A stretch of DNA of 64,000 bases from Desulfuromonadaceae bacterium (GCA_028681335.1 JAQUIT010000003.1:62001-126000), one strand, 5' to 3'. Counted from the first letter of the stretch, positions 1 to 7,934 are shown. The notes: generated by a model from the sequence alone, not told the origin. Program-made: numbers and translations.

Positions 1-1
1 C

Positions 2-1726
2 CTGGGGCAGACCCGCCTGAAGATGGGGGATGCAACCGCCGCACTGCAGCAGTTCTCCGAGGCCGCCGTTATGGCGTCCGAGATCGGCGACAAGGTCAAT
101 CTGGCCAAAATCTATCTCGCCCGGGGCGATGCCGAAACAGAGCTGAAGCAGGCCGTCGCCGCCGAGGGGAGCTACCGGAGTGCGCTTGAGATTGCCGATG
201 CGCTGCTGCTGCGTGAAGTGCGCTGGCGGGCGCTGTTCGGGCTTGCCCGTCTGCAGAGAAATGGCGGCGACACGGCCAAAGCGGTTGCTTCATACCAACA
301 GGCGCTGGAAACGGTTGAAGGGCTGCGGGCCGAGATAAAGCTGGACCAGCTGAAAGACGGTTTTCTTGCCGACAAGATGGATGTCTATTCGGGACTAGTC
401 AGCCTGCTCGTTGATCTGCAGCGGAGTGACGAAGCATTTGCCGTGGCGGAGCGCTCCCGCTCGCGCAACCTGATCGACATTCTCGGGCGGCAGCGGCTGT
501 CGCTGTCCGGATCGGTTGATCAGGAGCTGTACGACCGGCAGAACCGGCTCAAGGAGCAGATGCTGGAGCAGGAGAACCTGTCGGTGCAGGCGGTGAACCC
601 GAAAGAGCGGGCGCGTTATACCGAGGCGCTCGAAAAGCTGCGCGGTGATTATCAGGATCTGCTGATTGATATCGAGCGCAAACGCCCGGAGCTACTTGCC
701 CTCGTGAAGGTTAACCCGACGACGCTCGCTGACATCCGCAAGCTCCTTGAGCCGGGGGTCGTCCTGCTTTCCTACTACCAGCTGGCTGATCGGCTCCTCT
801 GCTGGAAGATCGACAGCAACGGAGCGACGCTGATAATCAAAGATGTCACGGCGAAGGATCTGGGCGCGAAGATCTCCTCCTATCGTCGCATGCTGCAGAA
901 TCTGGAGCCGCTGGAAAAACAGTCGCGCGAACTGTATGACCTGCTGGTCGGTCAGCAGCTGGCCGGTGCCGGGCCGATCCGGGCGCTCGGCATAATTCCG
1001 CACGGCAGCCTTCACTACCTCGCCTTTGCAACGTTAAGCGACGGGCGCGATTATCTGGTGGACCGTCAGCAGCTGTTTTATCTGCCGACGGCTTCCGTTC
1101 TGAAATACACGCTGGCGAGACGTTCTCCCGTGAAAAAGCAGCACATTCTGGCGGTCGGCAACCCTGATCTGGGCAACCCTTCGCTCGATCTTCCCTTTGC
1201 CGAGCGTGAGGCGGGAACCCTGCGCTGGAATTATCCGGATGTCACGACCCTGACGCGCGAGCGGGCCACCGAGAGCTGGATTCGCGAGCATATCAGCGAG
1301 TTCGGTGTCATCCATATCGCCTCCCACGGCGAGTTTGATCCGGTCAACCCGCTCTTTTCGGCGATACGCCTGGCAAAAGACGGCAAAGCCGACGGTAAAC
1401 TGCAGGCGGAGGAGATTTTCGGCCTTGATATCAAGGCCGATCTGGTGGTGTTGAGCGCCTGTCAAACAGGGCTTGGTGATATCCGCAGCGGCGATGATGT
1501 CGTCGGGATGAACCGTGCGTTCATCTTTGCCGGAACCCACTCGTTGATGTCCAGCCTGTGGCGCGTCAGCGACGTTTCGACGGCGATCATGATGAAGCAG
1601 TTCTACCGCAATTATACAACCTACGACAAAGCCGAGAGTCTGACCCGAGCCATGCAGCATGTAAAAAACCGCTACCCACATCCCGGTTACTGGGGTGCGT
1701 TTGTACTGACCGGAGATTATCAGTAG
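2..1726 (+). CDS. CHAT-domain protein with N-terminal TPR repeats (5' end outside window)
   Basis: The reading frame is open to the left edge, so the true start lies outside the window. The first roughly 190 visible residues are Ala/Leu-rich helical pairs typical of tetratricopeptide repeats. A charged helical linker follows, then a CHAT (caspase HetF associated with TPRs) domain over about the last 280 residues. The catalytic His is seen in IHIASHGEFD and the Cys in LVVLSACQTGLG, followed by the usual AFIFAGTHSLMSSLWRVSD region. CHAT proteins are caspase-like cysteine peptidases; the substrate is unknown. Some work in gene cassettes with a partner, but the next gene downstream is more than 500 bp away and looks unrelated. 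The family call is firm and the role is open. Confidence 0.9.
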   Translation: MGQTRLKMGDATAALQQFSEAAVMASEIGDKVNLAKIYLARGDAETELKQAVAAEGSYRSALEIADALLLREVRWRALFGLARLQRNGGDTAKAVASYQQALETVEGLRAEIKLDQLKDGFLADKMDVYSGLVSLLVDLQRSDEAFAVAERSRSRNLIDILGRQRLSLSGSVDQELYDRQNRLKEQMLEQENLSVQAVNPKERARYTEALEKLRGDYQDLLIDIERKRPELLALVKVNPTTLADIRKLLEPGVVLLSYYQLADRLLCWKIDSNGATLIIKDVTAKDLGAKISSYRRMLQNLEPLEKQSRELYDLLVGQQLAGAGPIRALGIIPHGSLHYLAFATLSDGRDYLVDRQQLFYLPTASVLKYTLARRSPVKKQHILAVGNPDLGNPSLDLPFAEREAGTLRWNYPDVTTLTRERATESWIREHISEFGVIHIASHGEFDPVNPLFSAIRLAKDGKADGKLQAEEIFGLDIKADLVVLSACQTGLGDIRSGDDVVGMNRAFIFAGTHSLMSSLWRVSDVSTAIMMKQFYRNYTTYDKAESLTRAMQHVKNRYPHPGYWGAFVLTGDYQ

Positions 1727-2307
1727 GTTGATTCAGGCATTGGTCGTATGGTAACGTGCAGGTGGTCTTTGATTATTTAGTGTTTGATAAGGTGGTTCAA
1801 AAATCTGTTTCACGCCACGGCGCAACGTTTGAGAAAAATACTATTGGAAACGGCATTTAACCGCCGAACGCGCCGATGAACGCCGATAAAAGCGGATAAA
1901 ACCCAGCGATGTCCGGTTTGGTTATTGCACTTGTCTTAAAAGTCCCCCTACCCTTGCGGGAGGGGGTTAGGGGGTGGGGTAATTTGCCATACTTGATGCT
2001 GACGGCAGTCTCACCCACCCCTCAATCCCCTCCCGTCAAGGGAGGGGAGGCTAAATGCAAGAATCTAACCGGAAGCCGTTGGATAAAACCAGGCGTTAGA
2101 CTCAAAAAAACAAATCTTTTTTGGTTTTAAACCATGATTTGTTTCAGGATTTGATTTCTCGGCGTGTATCGGTAGTTACAGCTTTAGGATAATCATTTAC
2201 AGGCTTTTCGTTGCGTCGTAGCGGCGTTGCGTGAGTCAAGCTTCTCAGTATGTTGTGTTCATATCTGAATTAAACCGAGATGACATAGTTGGCAAAGGAG
2301 GTTCACG
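1727..2307. repeat. Repeat-rich intergenic region with a long imperfect inverted repeat
   Basis: No gene is seen here. Around 1855-1905 the sequence repeats variants of the word gaacgccgataaaagcggat, a kind of low-complexity intergenic repeat seen dispersed in many proteobacterial genomes. From about 1938 to 2052 two G/C-skewed arms (a tccctccc-like strand and its complement) can pair around a loop of about 40 nt, giving a REP-like long hairpin. A short A/T-rich palindrome, ggttttaaacc, lies near 2122. The following gene starts just after a strong aaaggagg ribosome binding site at about 2295. Confidence 0.5.
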
Positions 2308-2838
2308 ATGAGAATGGCACGTAGTCTGGTCGTAGTAATGGCGTTGATGCTGTGTACTTCACTGGCAATGGCCGAAGAAAAACGCTGGGTTTCCAGCGAA
2401 GGGACAACGCTGAAAGCCGAGGCGTCAGCAACGTCCGAAAATGTCGCCGATGTGCTGGTCGGCACCGAAGTAACGCTTGTCGAATCGGGTGGTCGCTGGC
2501 TGAAAGTCAGGACGGCTGCCGGTAAAGAGGGATGGGTGTATGCGGGCCGTGTTTCCGACACGCCACCGGCAGCAGAGGTTGCCGGTGATGACGGCGGTAT
2601 CTTCGGTGGCACTATGCAGAAGAGCCAGATCAGCACCGCCAAGGCGGACAGTGCCCGCAGTATTCGCGGCCTTTCGCCCGGGGCAACCCAGTACGCAAAA
2701 GATCGCGGCACGCCGGAAATGTACAAGAAGTCTCTTGATGTCGTACTGGCACGAAAAGTCAGCCCTAAGGAGTTGAAGGCATTTCTGCAGGCTGGAAAAA
2801 TAGGCGAATACGCCCAGGCTAACGGGGGTGGAAAATGA
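2308..2838 (+). CDS. Secreted SH3-domain protein
   Basis: A 176-residue protein with a clear signal peptide (MRMARSLVVVMALMLCTSLAMA). A bacterial SH3 (SH3_3) domain occupies about residues 28-80: exposure to LKAEASATSENVADVL, then WLKVRTAAGKEGWVYAGRV. The remaining roughly 90 residues hold no domain I recognise. A strong Shine-Dalgarno (aaaggagg) sits 8 nt before the ATG. Its stop codon overlaps the start of the M48 peptidase gene (ATGA), so the two are translationally coupled and probably act together in the periplasm or on the cell wall. Bacterial SH3 domains often bind peptidoglycan. The function is inferred. Confidence 0.8.
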   Translation: MRMARSLVVVMALMLCTSLAMAEEKRWVSSEGTTLKAEASATSENVADVLVGTEVTLVESGGRWLKVRTAAGKEGWVYAGRVSDTPPAAEVAGDDGGIFGGTMQKSQISTAKADSARSIRGLSPGATQYAKDRGTPEMYKKSLDVVLARKVSPKELKAFLQAGKIGEYAQANGGGK

Positions 2839-3707
2839 GACATTTACTCTTATTTGTACTGTTGGCTTTAGCAGTTTCCGCCTCATCCGCTTCGGCAGGT
2901 TTCTTTGACAAGTTACAGAAACTGGCCGATCCGGAATCGAAAGAGCGCAAGATCTTTTCCGGGGCAACCCAGGTTTTATCAAGTTCACAAGAGATTGATT
3001 ATCCGACCGAACGGGTCATCGGTGAGAGTCTGGCGCTGGAAGGGTTGCAGCGTTTCGGAAATCCGGTGAAGAACGAATCGTTGCAAAAGTACGTAAATCT
3101 GGTGGGAAATGCCGTTGCCGTTAACAGCAAGCGTGCGACCATTCCGTATCAGTTTGCGGTGCTTGACAGCCCGGTGCAAAACGCCTTTGCCGTTCCTGGC
3201 GGGGTCATCTTCGTCAGTCGCGCCCTGGTTTCGATTCTGGATGATGAAGCCGAGTTGGCTGCCGTGCTGGCGCATGAAGTCGGGCATGTATCGGCCAAAC
3301 ATGCATTAAAGAGCACCCAGCGCGCCCAGTTCTTTGAGGGTGTCGGTACGATCACCGCCGCCAGTGTCAGAGGCGACAAGGGGAAGAAGTTTGCTTCGGC
3401 CATAGGCGACATGCAGGCGGTGTTGTTTGACAAGGGTCTTGATAAAGAGATGGAGTTCGAAGCAGACGCAGCCGCGATGGAGACGAGCTATCGCACCGGT
3501 TACGATCCCGCAGGGATGATCCGGGTGTTGGAGAAACTGCAGAAGGTTGAAGCGACCAGCAAGGATAAGAAGGGGTCGTGGTTTTCAACCCACCCGCCGC
3601 TTAACGAGCGAATTGCAAGGCTTCAGGCGCAGTTGCAGAAATATCCCGGTTATTCGTCGCTGGTAAGTGTGCGCGACCGGTTTGCGAAATATGCTAAGTT
3701 GAAATAG
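2835..3707 (+). CDS. M48 family zinc metallopeptidase, periplasmic
   Basis: A 290-residue protein with an N-terminal signal peptide (LLLFVLLALAVSASSASAG). The zinc-binding helix is AAVLAHEVGHVSAKH (HExxH, around residue 148), and the third ligand region is KEMEFEADAAA (about residue 205), both as in M48 peptidases of the BepA/LoiP type. The conserved AFAVPGGVIFVSRALV segment precedes the HExxH. Such enzymes degrade or help fold envelope proteins. The start overlaps the stop of the SH3 gene by 4 nt, giving a two-gene operon. No TPR tail is present, unlike BepA. Confidence 0.9.
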   Translation: MRHLLLFVLLALAVSASSASAGFFDKLQKLADPESKERKIFSGATQVLSSSQEIDYPTERVIGESLALEGLQRFGNPVKNESLQKYVNLVGNAVAVNSKRATIPYQFAVLDSPVQNAFAVPGGVIFVSRALVSILDDEAELAAVLAHEVGHVSAKHALKSTQRAQFFEGVGTITAASVRGDKGKKFASAIGDMQAVLFDKGLDKEMEFEADAAAMETSYRTGYDPAGMIRVLEKLQKVEATSKDKKGSWFSTHPPLNERIARLQAQLQKYPGYSSLVSVRDRFAKYAKLK

Positions 3708-3719
3708 CGATCAGATGCT

Positions 3720-3737
3720 ACGCAGATCATTCTGCGT
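3720..3737. repeat. Small perfect inverted repeat
   Basis: acgcaga-tcat-tctgcgt, 7-bp arms with a 4-nt loop, lies between the protease stop and the next start. It has no T-run, so it may be an operator or an mRNA hairpin rather than a terminator. Confidence 0.4.
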
Positions 3738-3774
3738 AAATGACGCTGATAGTTGTCGAGGGAGCAGAGAGAAA

Positions 3775-4155
3775 ATGTCTATCCACCTCAATTATGATAA
3801 AACAAAAGAAATACTCTATTGTTCTTTTTGCGATTCTTTCTCATTAGAGGAATTAGAGTCTACCTTGTATGCGATTACTCATTCCACAGAATATGCGCCT
3901 GATGTGAAAAGCTCATGGAACATGGAAAAATTAGACCATAGTGCAATAAATGAAAAAGTCATGAAACAATTGATATCGATTCGTCAGAAATATCCACAAA
4001 GACGTAATGCCAAGGTAGCAATAGTAGCACCCAGTGATCTTGTTTTTGGTTTAAGTAGAATGTATGAAACGTTTTCAGAGGTTAATAGCATGCCTCAAAA
4101 CATATATGTTTTTAGAAATCAAGCTGATGCAGATAAGTGGTTGCTCGATGAATAG
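3775..4155 (+). CDS. Small STAS/SpoIIAA-like protein
   Basis: A 126-residue protein. I place the start at 3775 because gagggagcagagaga lies just before that ATG; the frame is open further upstream to 3715 but without a binding site. The layout (beta strand LNYDKTKEILYCSF, helix, VKSSWNM, helix, strand NAKVAIVAPSDLVFGLSRMYE, then IYVFRNQADADKWL) resembles the SpoIIAA-like/STAS fold family, whose members often bind lipids or act in signalling. The gene is AT-rich compared with its neighbours, and its stop codon is the first base triplet of a direct repeat that recurs at 6393. Exact role unknown. Confidence 0.65.
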   Translation: MSIHLNYDKTKEILYCSFCDSFSLEELESTLYAITHSTEYAPDVKSSWNMEKLDHSAINEKVMKQLISIRQKYPQRRNAKVAIVAPSDLVFGLSRMYETFSEVNSMPQNIYVFRNQADADKWLLDE

Positions 4156-4260
4156 TCATACAAATATCAGATAAGCTCATGCGTACATGACGTTGCTAGT
4201 TCCTTCCAAAACAGCCCCCCGGATTCAAAAGCCGGAGGGCTGTTTTGTTTGGTCTTCTCC
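4153..4260. repeat. Direct repeat, copy A (about 107 bp)
   Basis: From the TAG stop of the small STAS-like gene through its terminator, this stretch matches 6393-6499 almost base for base (shared words include gctcatgcgtacatgacg and gggctgtttt). The two copies flank the PIN-like nuclease block, which suggests duplication or insertion of the intervening 2.1 kb. Confidence 0.85.
4208..4250 (+). terminator. Rho-independent terminator
   Basis: Stem aaaacagccc...ccgg / ccgg...gggctgtttt with loop attcaaaag, followed by gttt. It lies inside direct repeat copy A and ends the small STAS-like gene transcript. Confidence 0.8.
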
Positions 4261-4685
4261 CGTATAAACCTGTCAAGTAATTATCCCACCTTCGTAGTAT
4301 CTCCGTTTGTATTTGGAACACAAATTCACCAGCAATAACCTTTCGGCTTGTTCATTAAAGAACTTTCCTGTACGCAATTGGTGCGTTTGTTTGTTGTGAA
4401 TGTGATAGTTATCCTTTGGATTTTGCTCTGCGAGAAAGACCTTTTAATGCCGGAGGACTTTTCCTTGCTTTGTTTGTGGTGAGTGGCGTTGTTTTTTGGG
4501 AAGAAAATCGGAGGCGGGGTGATTTTATTGGGGAGTGTTCCTGATTTCCCTAATTTCCCCAACCTACAAAGTGCCCTATATAAGTAACCAACCAGATGTC
4601 CTATACAAGGAACATGTTCCCTATATAGGGAATAAATGTCCTATATAGGGAAACCGCATATAACCGAGTTGGACTAGGAGAAATT
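4261..4685 (+). promoter_or_regulatory. Leader region of the PIN-like gene with four phased CTATATAG operators
   Basis: No convincing gene is seen between 4261 and 4570. At 4571-4587, 4596-4612, 4617-4632 and 4636-4652 lie four copies of a TCCTATATAGGGA-type element. The third is a perfect 16-bp palindrome, TTCCCTATATAGGGAA. Cores start 25, 20 and 20 bp apart, so three copies sit on the same face of the helix two turns apart. The last copy ends about 33 bp before the ATG and would overlap a TATATA -10 element. This looks like a cooperative repressor or autoregulator array; the regulator is not identifiable from the window. Confidence 0.65.
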
Positions 4686-5936
4686 ATGAAGAAAAACTTT
4701 CCGGGTCACTTTCAACCTTCAAAACGTGAAATTGATCGACTTTGGGAAAACAGCCTATTCACAGTAGATACCAACATATTGCTTAATCTTTATAGATATT
4801 CGGATTCTACCCGTAATGAAGTTCTACAAATTTTGAAAGCAATGAAGGACCGTTTATGGCTGCCTCACCGCGCTGCACAAGAATATTTCAATAATCGCTT
4901 GGGCGTCATTTCGCAACAAGAAAAGGCATATGAAGAAGCAATAAAGACTTTAAACACGTTGCAAAGCGATTTGAGTAATGCAAGACAGCACCCATTTTTA
5001 AGTGAGAAACTGATGCAGAAGCTCTCTACTGTGATTAAAGAAGTCGTGAGTGAACTCGGCGACAACAAAGACATTCATGCTAAACGGACACAGGGAGACG
5101 AAATTCAACAAGCAATTGGTGACTTGTTTAATGGTAGGGTAGGTACTTCTTATTCAGAAGAACAGTTAGATGAAATTTGCAAGGAGGGAGATGACCGTTA
5201 TAACCGTAAGATTCCGCCAGGTTACAAAGATGATGGGAAAGATGAGTCCTCGTCACCGGGCCTTGCAAAATATAGAAAATATGGCGATCTCATCATTTGG
5301 AAACAGGTAATCGACAAAGCCAATGAAGTCAAGAAAGGCATCATTTTTGTTAATGACGATAAAAAAGAGGACTGGTGGCTTATTTTTAGGGGGAAAACAT
5401 TAGGCCCTCGGCCAGAACTTATAAGTGAATTTATCGAAAAATGTAGTCAAAATTTTTATATGTACCAAGCTGATCGGTTCTTCGAATTTGCTGCCGAACA
5501 TCTCAAGCAGAAAATCACCCCAGCAAGCGTAGATGAAATCCGTGATCTAAGCAGGTCTGACCTCGCACGACAGCATAAATTGATCCGACTGCATGAAGAA
5601 GAAGCAATGCTTCGAGCAAGAGTCCATGAGGTTCAGGAACGCATGGCTGTATCGAGTGCCCAAAAGGAATATCTTCAAAAAAAGGTAACTGAGATGGAAC
5701 TCTGGAAGAATCTCAGCTATGAAAGATTGGCTGCCTCAGCGGGCGAAGATCAAGAGAGCTTGGATAAATTTCTTGAATTCAAAAAGAACTCCGAAATGGC
5801 AGAGATGGAGTTGAGCAGGTTACACCATGAACTCGCAAAGTCAGAAAGAGATTACATGATGTCCCAACAGAAGCTAGCAGAATTCAGACAAGCCGTCGAA
5901 CAACGCGCCTCAAAAATCTCTGCTACGCTCCGTTAA
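4686..5936 (+). CDS. PIN-like domain (PIN_8/DUF4935 type) nuclease with coiled-coil tail
   Basis: A 416-residue protein. The N-terminal PIN-like fold begins LFTVDTNILLNLYRYS (first acidic residue Asp28). It continues with KYGDLIIWKQVID near residue 205 and IIFVNDDKKEDWW near residue 228, which supply the other acidic metal ligands. This arrangement, with a long insertion between the first and later acids, is typical of PIN_8 proteins. Residues from about 280 to the end are charged heptad-like coiled coil (LHEEEAMLRARVHEVQERM). PIN_8 proteins are predicted RNases and occur in accessory and defence neighbourhoods. The ribosome site is aggag before the ATG. The gene is AT-rich and sits between direct repeats, which suggests horizontal acquisition. 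Target unknown. Confidence 0.8.
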   Translation: MKKNFPGHFQPSKREIDRLWENSLFTVDTNILLNLYRYSDSTRNEVLQILKAMKDRLWLPHRAAQEYFNNRLGVISQQEKAYEEAIKTLNTLQSDLSNARQHPFLSEKLMQKLSTVIKEVVSELGDNKDIHAKRTQGDEIQQAIGDLFNGRVGTSYSEEQLDEICKEGDDRYNRKIPPGYKDDGKDESSSPGLAKYRKYGDLIIWKQVIDKANEVKKGIIFVNDDKKEDWWLIFRGKTLGPRPELISEFIEKCSQNFYMYQADRFFEFAAEHLKQKITPASVDEIRDLSRSDLARQHKLIRLHEEEAMLRARVHEVQERMAVSSAQKEYLQKKVTEMELWKNLSYERLAASAGEDQESLDKFLEFKKNSEMAEMELSRLHHELAKSERDYMMSQQKLAEFRQAVEQRASKISATLR

Positions 5937-6228
5937 TGGGCTCCATAAAATAATAAAACTCATTCCAACAAGGCTTACGACCCGCCCGAAAAACCGGCAG
6001 GTCAAAGCCATGCCCGTTGGCAAAAAGGAGAAAAAGATGGATTTTGAATTTGAAGGCAAACCAACTCCGCCTCAACGTTCAACTTTTGTAAATGTCCTTG
6101 CGTGGATATTTATTGTCCTTGGCGGGTTTACGACTTTCATAAGCATCTTACAGAACATTATGATTCGAGTGATGTTCCGCAAGGAAGAGATGACTCAAGC
6201 AATGAAGCAAGCAGAAGAGGAAACAGAA

Positions 6229-6275
6229 GGGTCAGGTCTACAGAACACAGATTCTGTGATCTGTAGACCTGACCC
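6229..6275. repeat. REP-type near-perfect 47-bp palindrome
   Basis: Arms gggtcaggtctacaga and tctgtagacctgaccc flank an inner cacaga-t-tctgtg. The only non-pairing bases are one A:A mismatch and the central T. The gtcaggtc...gacctgac ends resemble REP elements mobilised by REP-associated tyrosine transposases (TnpA_REP). No such transposase is present in this window, so mobilisation in trans is inferred. Confidence 0.7.
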
Positions 6276-6285
6276 CCGATTACTT

Positions 6286-6304
6286 TTTTTTACCGGTAAA
6301 AAAG
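6286..6304. repeat. 18-bp perfect A/T palindrome
   Basis: ttttttaccggtaaaaaa follows the REP palindrome by about 10 bp. With its T-rich right flank it could act as a weak bidirectional terminator or may be part of the same inserted element. Confidence 0.4.
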
Positions 6305-6392
6305 TGTTTTTAAGGCCAAAACATAGCCTTGTTATGCAACAATTACGTTATGTTTCAGGTGGTTTCCTTGGTCCGCCCCCAAAGCTTCCCCT

Positions 6393-6499
6393 TAGTCATA
6401 CAAATATCATATAAGCTCATGCGTACATGACGTTGGTAGTTCATTCCAAAACAGGCCCCGGATTTTAAAACCGGCGGGCTGTTTTATTTGATCTTCTCC
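6393..6499. repeat. Direct repeat, copy B (about 107 bp)
   Basis: Near-identical to 4153-4260, including the internal terminator (6448-6487: aaaacaggccccgg / ccggcgggctgtttt). Here it no longer follows a STAS-like gene. Between 6300 and 6664 I see no other gene. Confidence 0.85.
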
Positions 6500-6664
6500 A
6501 GCTGACCTTACCCCCTTTGTTTTTTGTTTATCTTGCTAAAACAATGCACTTGATGTTTCGTGAATCATGTCTTAGTATGCGATTCTAATTAAGTGTTTGT
6601 GGTTGAAGTTTCCTAAAGCCGTTTGTTACCGCGGCCAGTCGATGTATTCCAAAAGGAGTGCAAA

Positions 6665-7873
6665 ATGAGAGTTCTAGTTCAATGGATTAGCATGGCGTTC
6701 TTAGCCGTTGCAATGCTTGGCGGATGCGGTGAGAGCGGATCATCAACACCGACCGCAACAGGTGTTTTTGCAGATGCTCCCGTGCAGGGCGTGAAGTATG
6801 TTTTCGGTAACTACTCCGGCTTCACCGGTGCAGGAGGGACTTTTTCCTATCCAGTCGGCATGCGGGGCACGTTCAGGGTGGGTGATATCGTTATCGGGAC
6901 AGCGACAGGAAGTCCTCTCGTTACGGTTGTTGACCTGATCAAGTCAAGGCATCCCGAGTACACCGACCAGCAGGCCCAGGATGCAGCCTTGAATATAGTC
7001 AGATTCCTGACTTCAATCGGGGGTGCCCCGCAGCAAGAACTCCTCGAAATTCGACGGGATGTTTTCGATGCGGCAAGGGGGGGGGATTTCGGTTCAGTCG
7101 ATCTCCTTGGTCTTTCCGACACGGAGCTGCAAGCACTTCTCGATCGCTTGGGAACGTTCGTTCTTTCAACCCCGGAAGATGCGCGAACGCATCTGGAAAG
7201 CACTCTGGCAAATGTTGCGCTATTGCCTCATGTGGGCACATATATAGCCGAAGACTGGAACGGCGCAGCCTTTATCGAGGTTTTTGTGTCTCCTGACGGT
7301 AGCCTCTATGGGGCTGGCACAAATGCCAAGGGTGCTTATTATTCCATTCGAGGTGACGTGCTTCCAACCGGGGATGTCTCATTTGAGACAAGAGATTATT
7401 CCTATAAATATTACGCTAAAGCAGTTAGTAAAACTCTTATGGCTATCGCGCCGAGCACCCTGACCTTGAGTACTGGGACAAGCGACGGCAAAGGAACCAT
7501 CACCGGGACTGTTCTTGAACAAGGTCCATTCAGCGAGAAAACCTTCCCGTTTGTCCTCCGGCGGATCGCAAATCCGCTTGACGGATATGTAGGCTTGTAT
7601 CGTGGATGGTTCACAGATGAATACGATGTGGCTAGTTTCGCATTCGGAGTCAATGTTTCCGGAAATGTTGTTGGCTGGGCAGGTGCTTCCACAAGCGTTG
7701 CTCCGCTCTCTGGGAAGGTTGATGTTCTGACTGGCGAGTTTTCCCTTCCTTGCGGCTACGGTGTGATGACCGGTGCTTTGTCTGGTGTGGGGGTCGAAGG
7801 TACGTACAGCGGCCCTGGAGATGTCAATTATGTGTTTACCGGCGATAGGATGGCCGTTGGATCACCTAAATAA
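6665..7873 (+). CDS. Surface lipoprotein, Geobacter-type, unknown function
   Basis: A 402-residue lipoprotein. The start at 6665 is chosen for the aaaaggag site 7 nt upstream and because it gives a standard lipoprotein signal ending in the lipobox LGGC (Cys about residue 21). After a Ser/Thr linker comes a segment of the type DAPVQGVKYVF...SGFTGAGGTFSYPVG...VGDIVIGTATG...VTVVDLI. This motif is shared by several outer-surface proteins of Geobacter and Shewanella. The C-terminal half is beta-rich with YVGLYRGWFTDEY and SGKVDVLTGEFSL. A run of nine G bases lies within the coding region. A terminator follows at 7901. Confidence 0.75.
   Translation: MRVLVQWISMAFLAVAMLGGCGESGSSTPTATGVFADAPVQGVKYVFGNYSGFTGAGGTFSYPVGMRGTFRVGDIVIGTATGSPLVTVVDLIKSRHPEYTDQQAQDAALNIVRFLTSIGGAPQQELLEIRRDVFDAARGGDFGSVDLLGLSDTELQALLDRLGTFVLSTPEDARTHLESTLANVALLPHVGTYIAEDWNGAAFIEVFVSPDGSLYGAGTNAKGAYYSIRGDVLPTGDVSFETRDYSYKYYAKAVSKTLMAIAPSTLTLSTGTSDGKGTITGTVLEQGPFSEKTFPFVLRRIANPLDGYVGLYRGWFTDEYDVASFAFGVNVSGNVVGWAGASTSVAPLSGKVDVLTGEFSLPCGYGVMTGALSGVGVEGTYSGPGDVNYVFTGDRMAVGSPK
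7077..7085 (+). repeat. Homopolymeric G9 tract inside the lipoprotein gene
   Basis: Nine consecutive G encode part of AARGGDFG. Tracts of this length are prone to slipped-strand mispairing, which would switch the surface lipoprotein out of frame. Confidence 0.6.
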
Positions 7874-7900
7874 CGCATCTTACCTATAACTGGAACATCA

Positions 7901-7934
7901 GGGGTCTGGTTGTTAAACAGCCAGTCCCCTTTTG
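7901..7934 (+). terminator. Probable Rho-independent terminator
   Basis: ggggtctggttg / cagccagtcccc with a short loop, followed by tttt. It is imperfect (one mismatch, one G-U). Confidence 0.65.

Larger units (their letters stand above)
6037..6414 (+). pseudogene. Small membrane protein truncated and fused into a REP element
   Basis: The frame starts best at 6037, where aaaaaggag precedes the ATG; an upstream ATG at 6010 has no site. The first roughly 63 residues (MDFEFEGKPTPPQRSTFVN, then a transmembrane helix VLAWIFIVLGGFTTFISILQN) look like the start of a two-to-four-helix small membrane protein. At codon 65 the frame runs into a 47-bp palindrome (6229-6275), and the remaining residues are translated repeat and flank with no membrane character. 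I read this as a native gene interrupted by insertion of a REP element or by REP-associated deletion. A truncated product could still be made. Confidence 0.6.

Noticed and set aside
1034-1681. 215-codon antisense frame within the CHAT gene
   Set aside because: Opposite the catalytic domain of a conserved protein, no ribosome site, no recognisable motif.
4326-4562. 78-codon minus-strand frame in the leader of the PIN-like gene
   Set aside because: Lys/Ser/Thr-rich translation with no motif and no start signal in an AT-rich gap. More likely non-coding.
4571-4652. Plasmid-type replication iterons
   Set aside because: The repeats are short palindromes placed right at a gene start. No rep gene, DnaA boxes or AT-rich unwinding region accompany them, so operator sites fit better.
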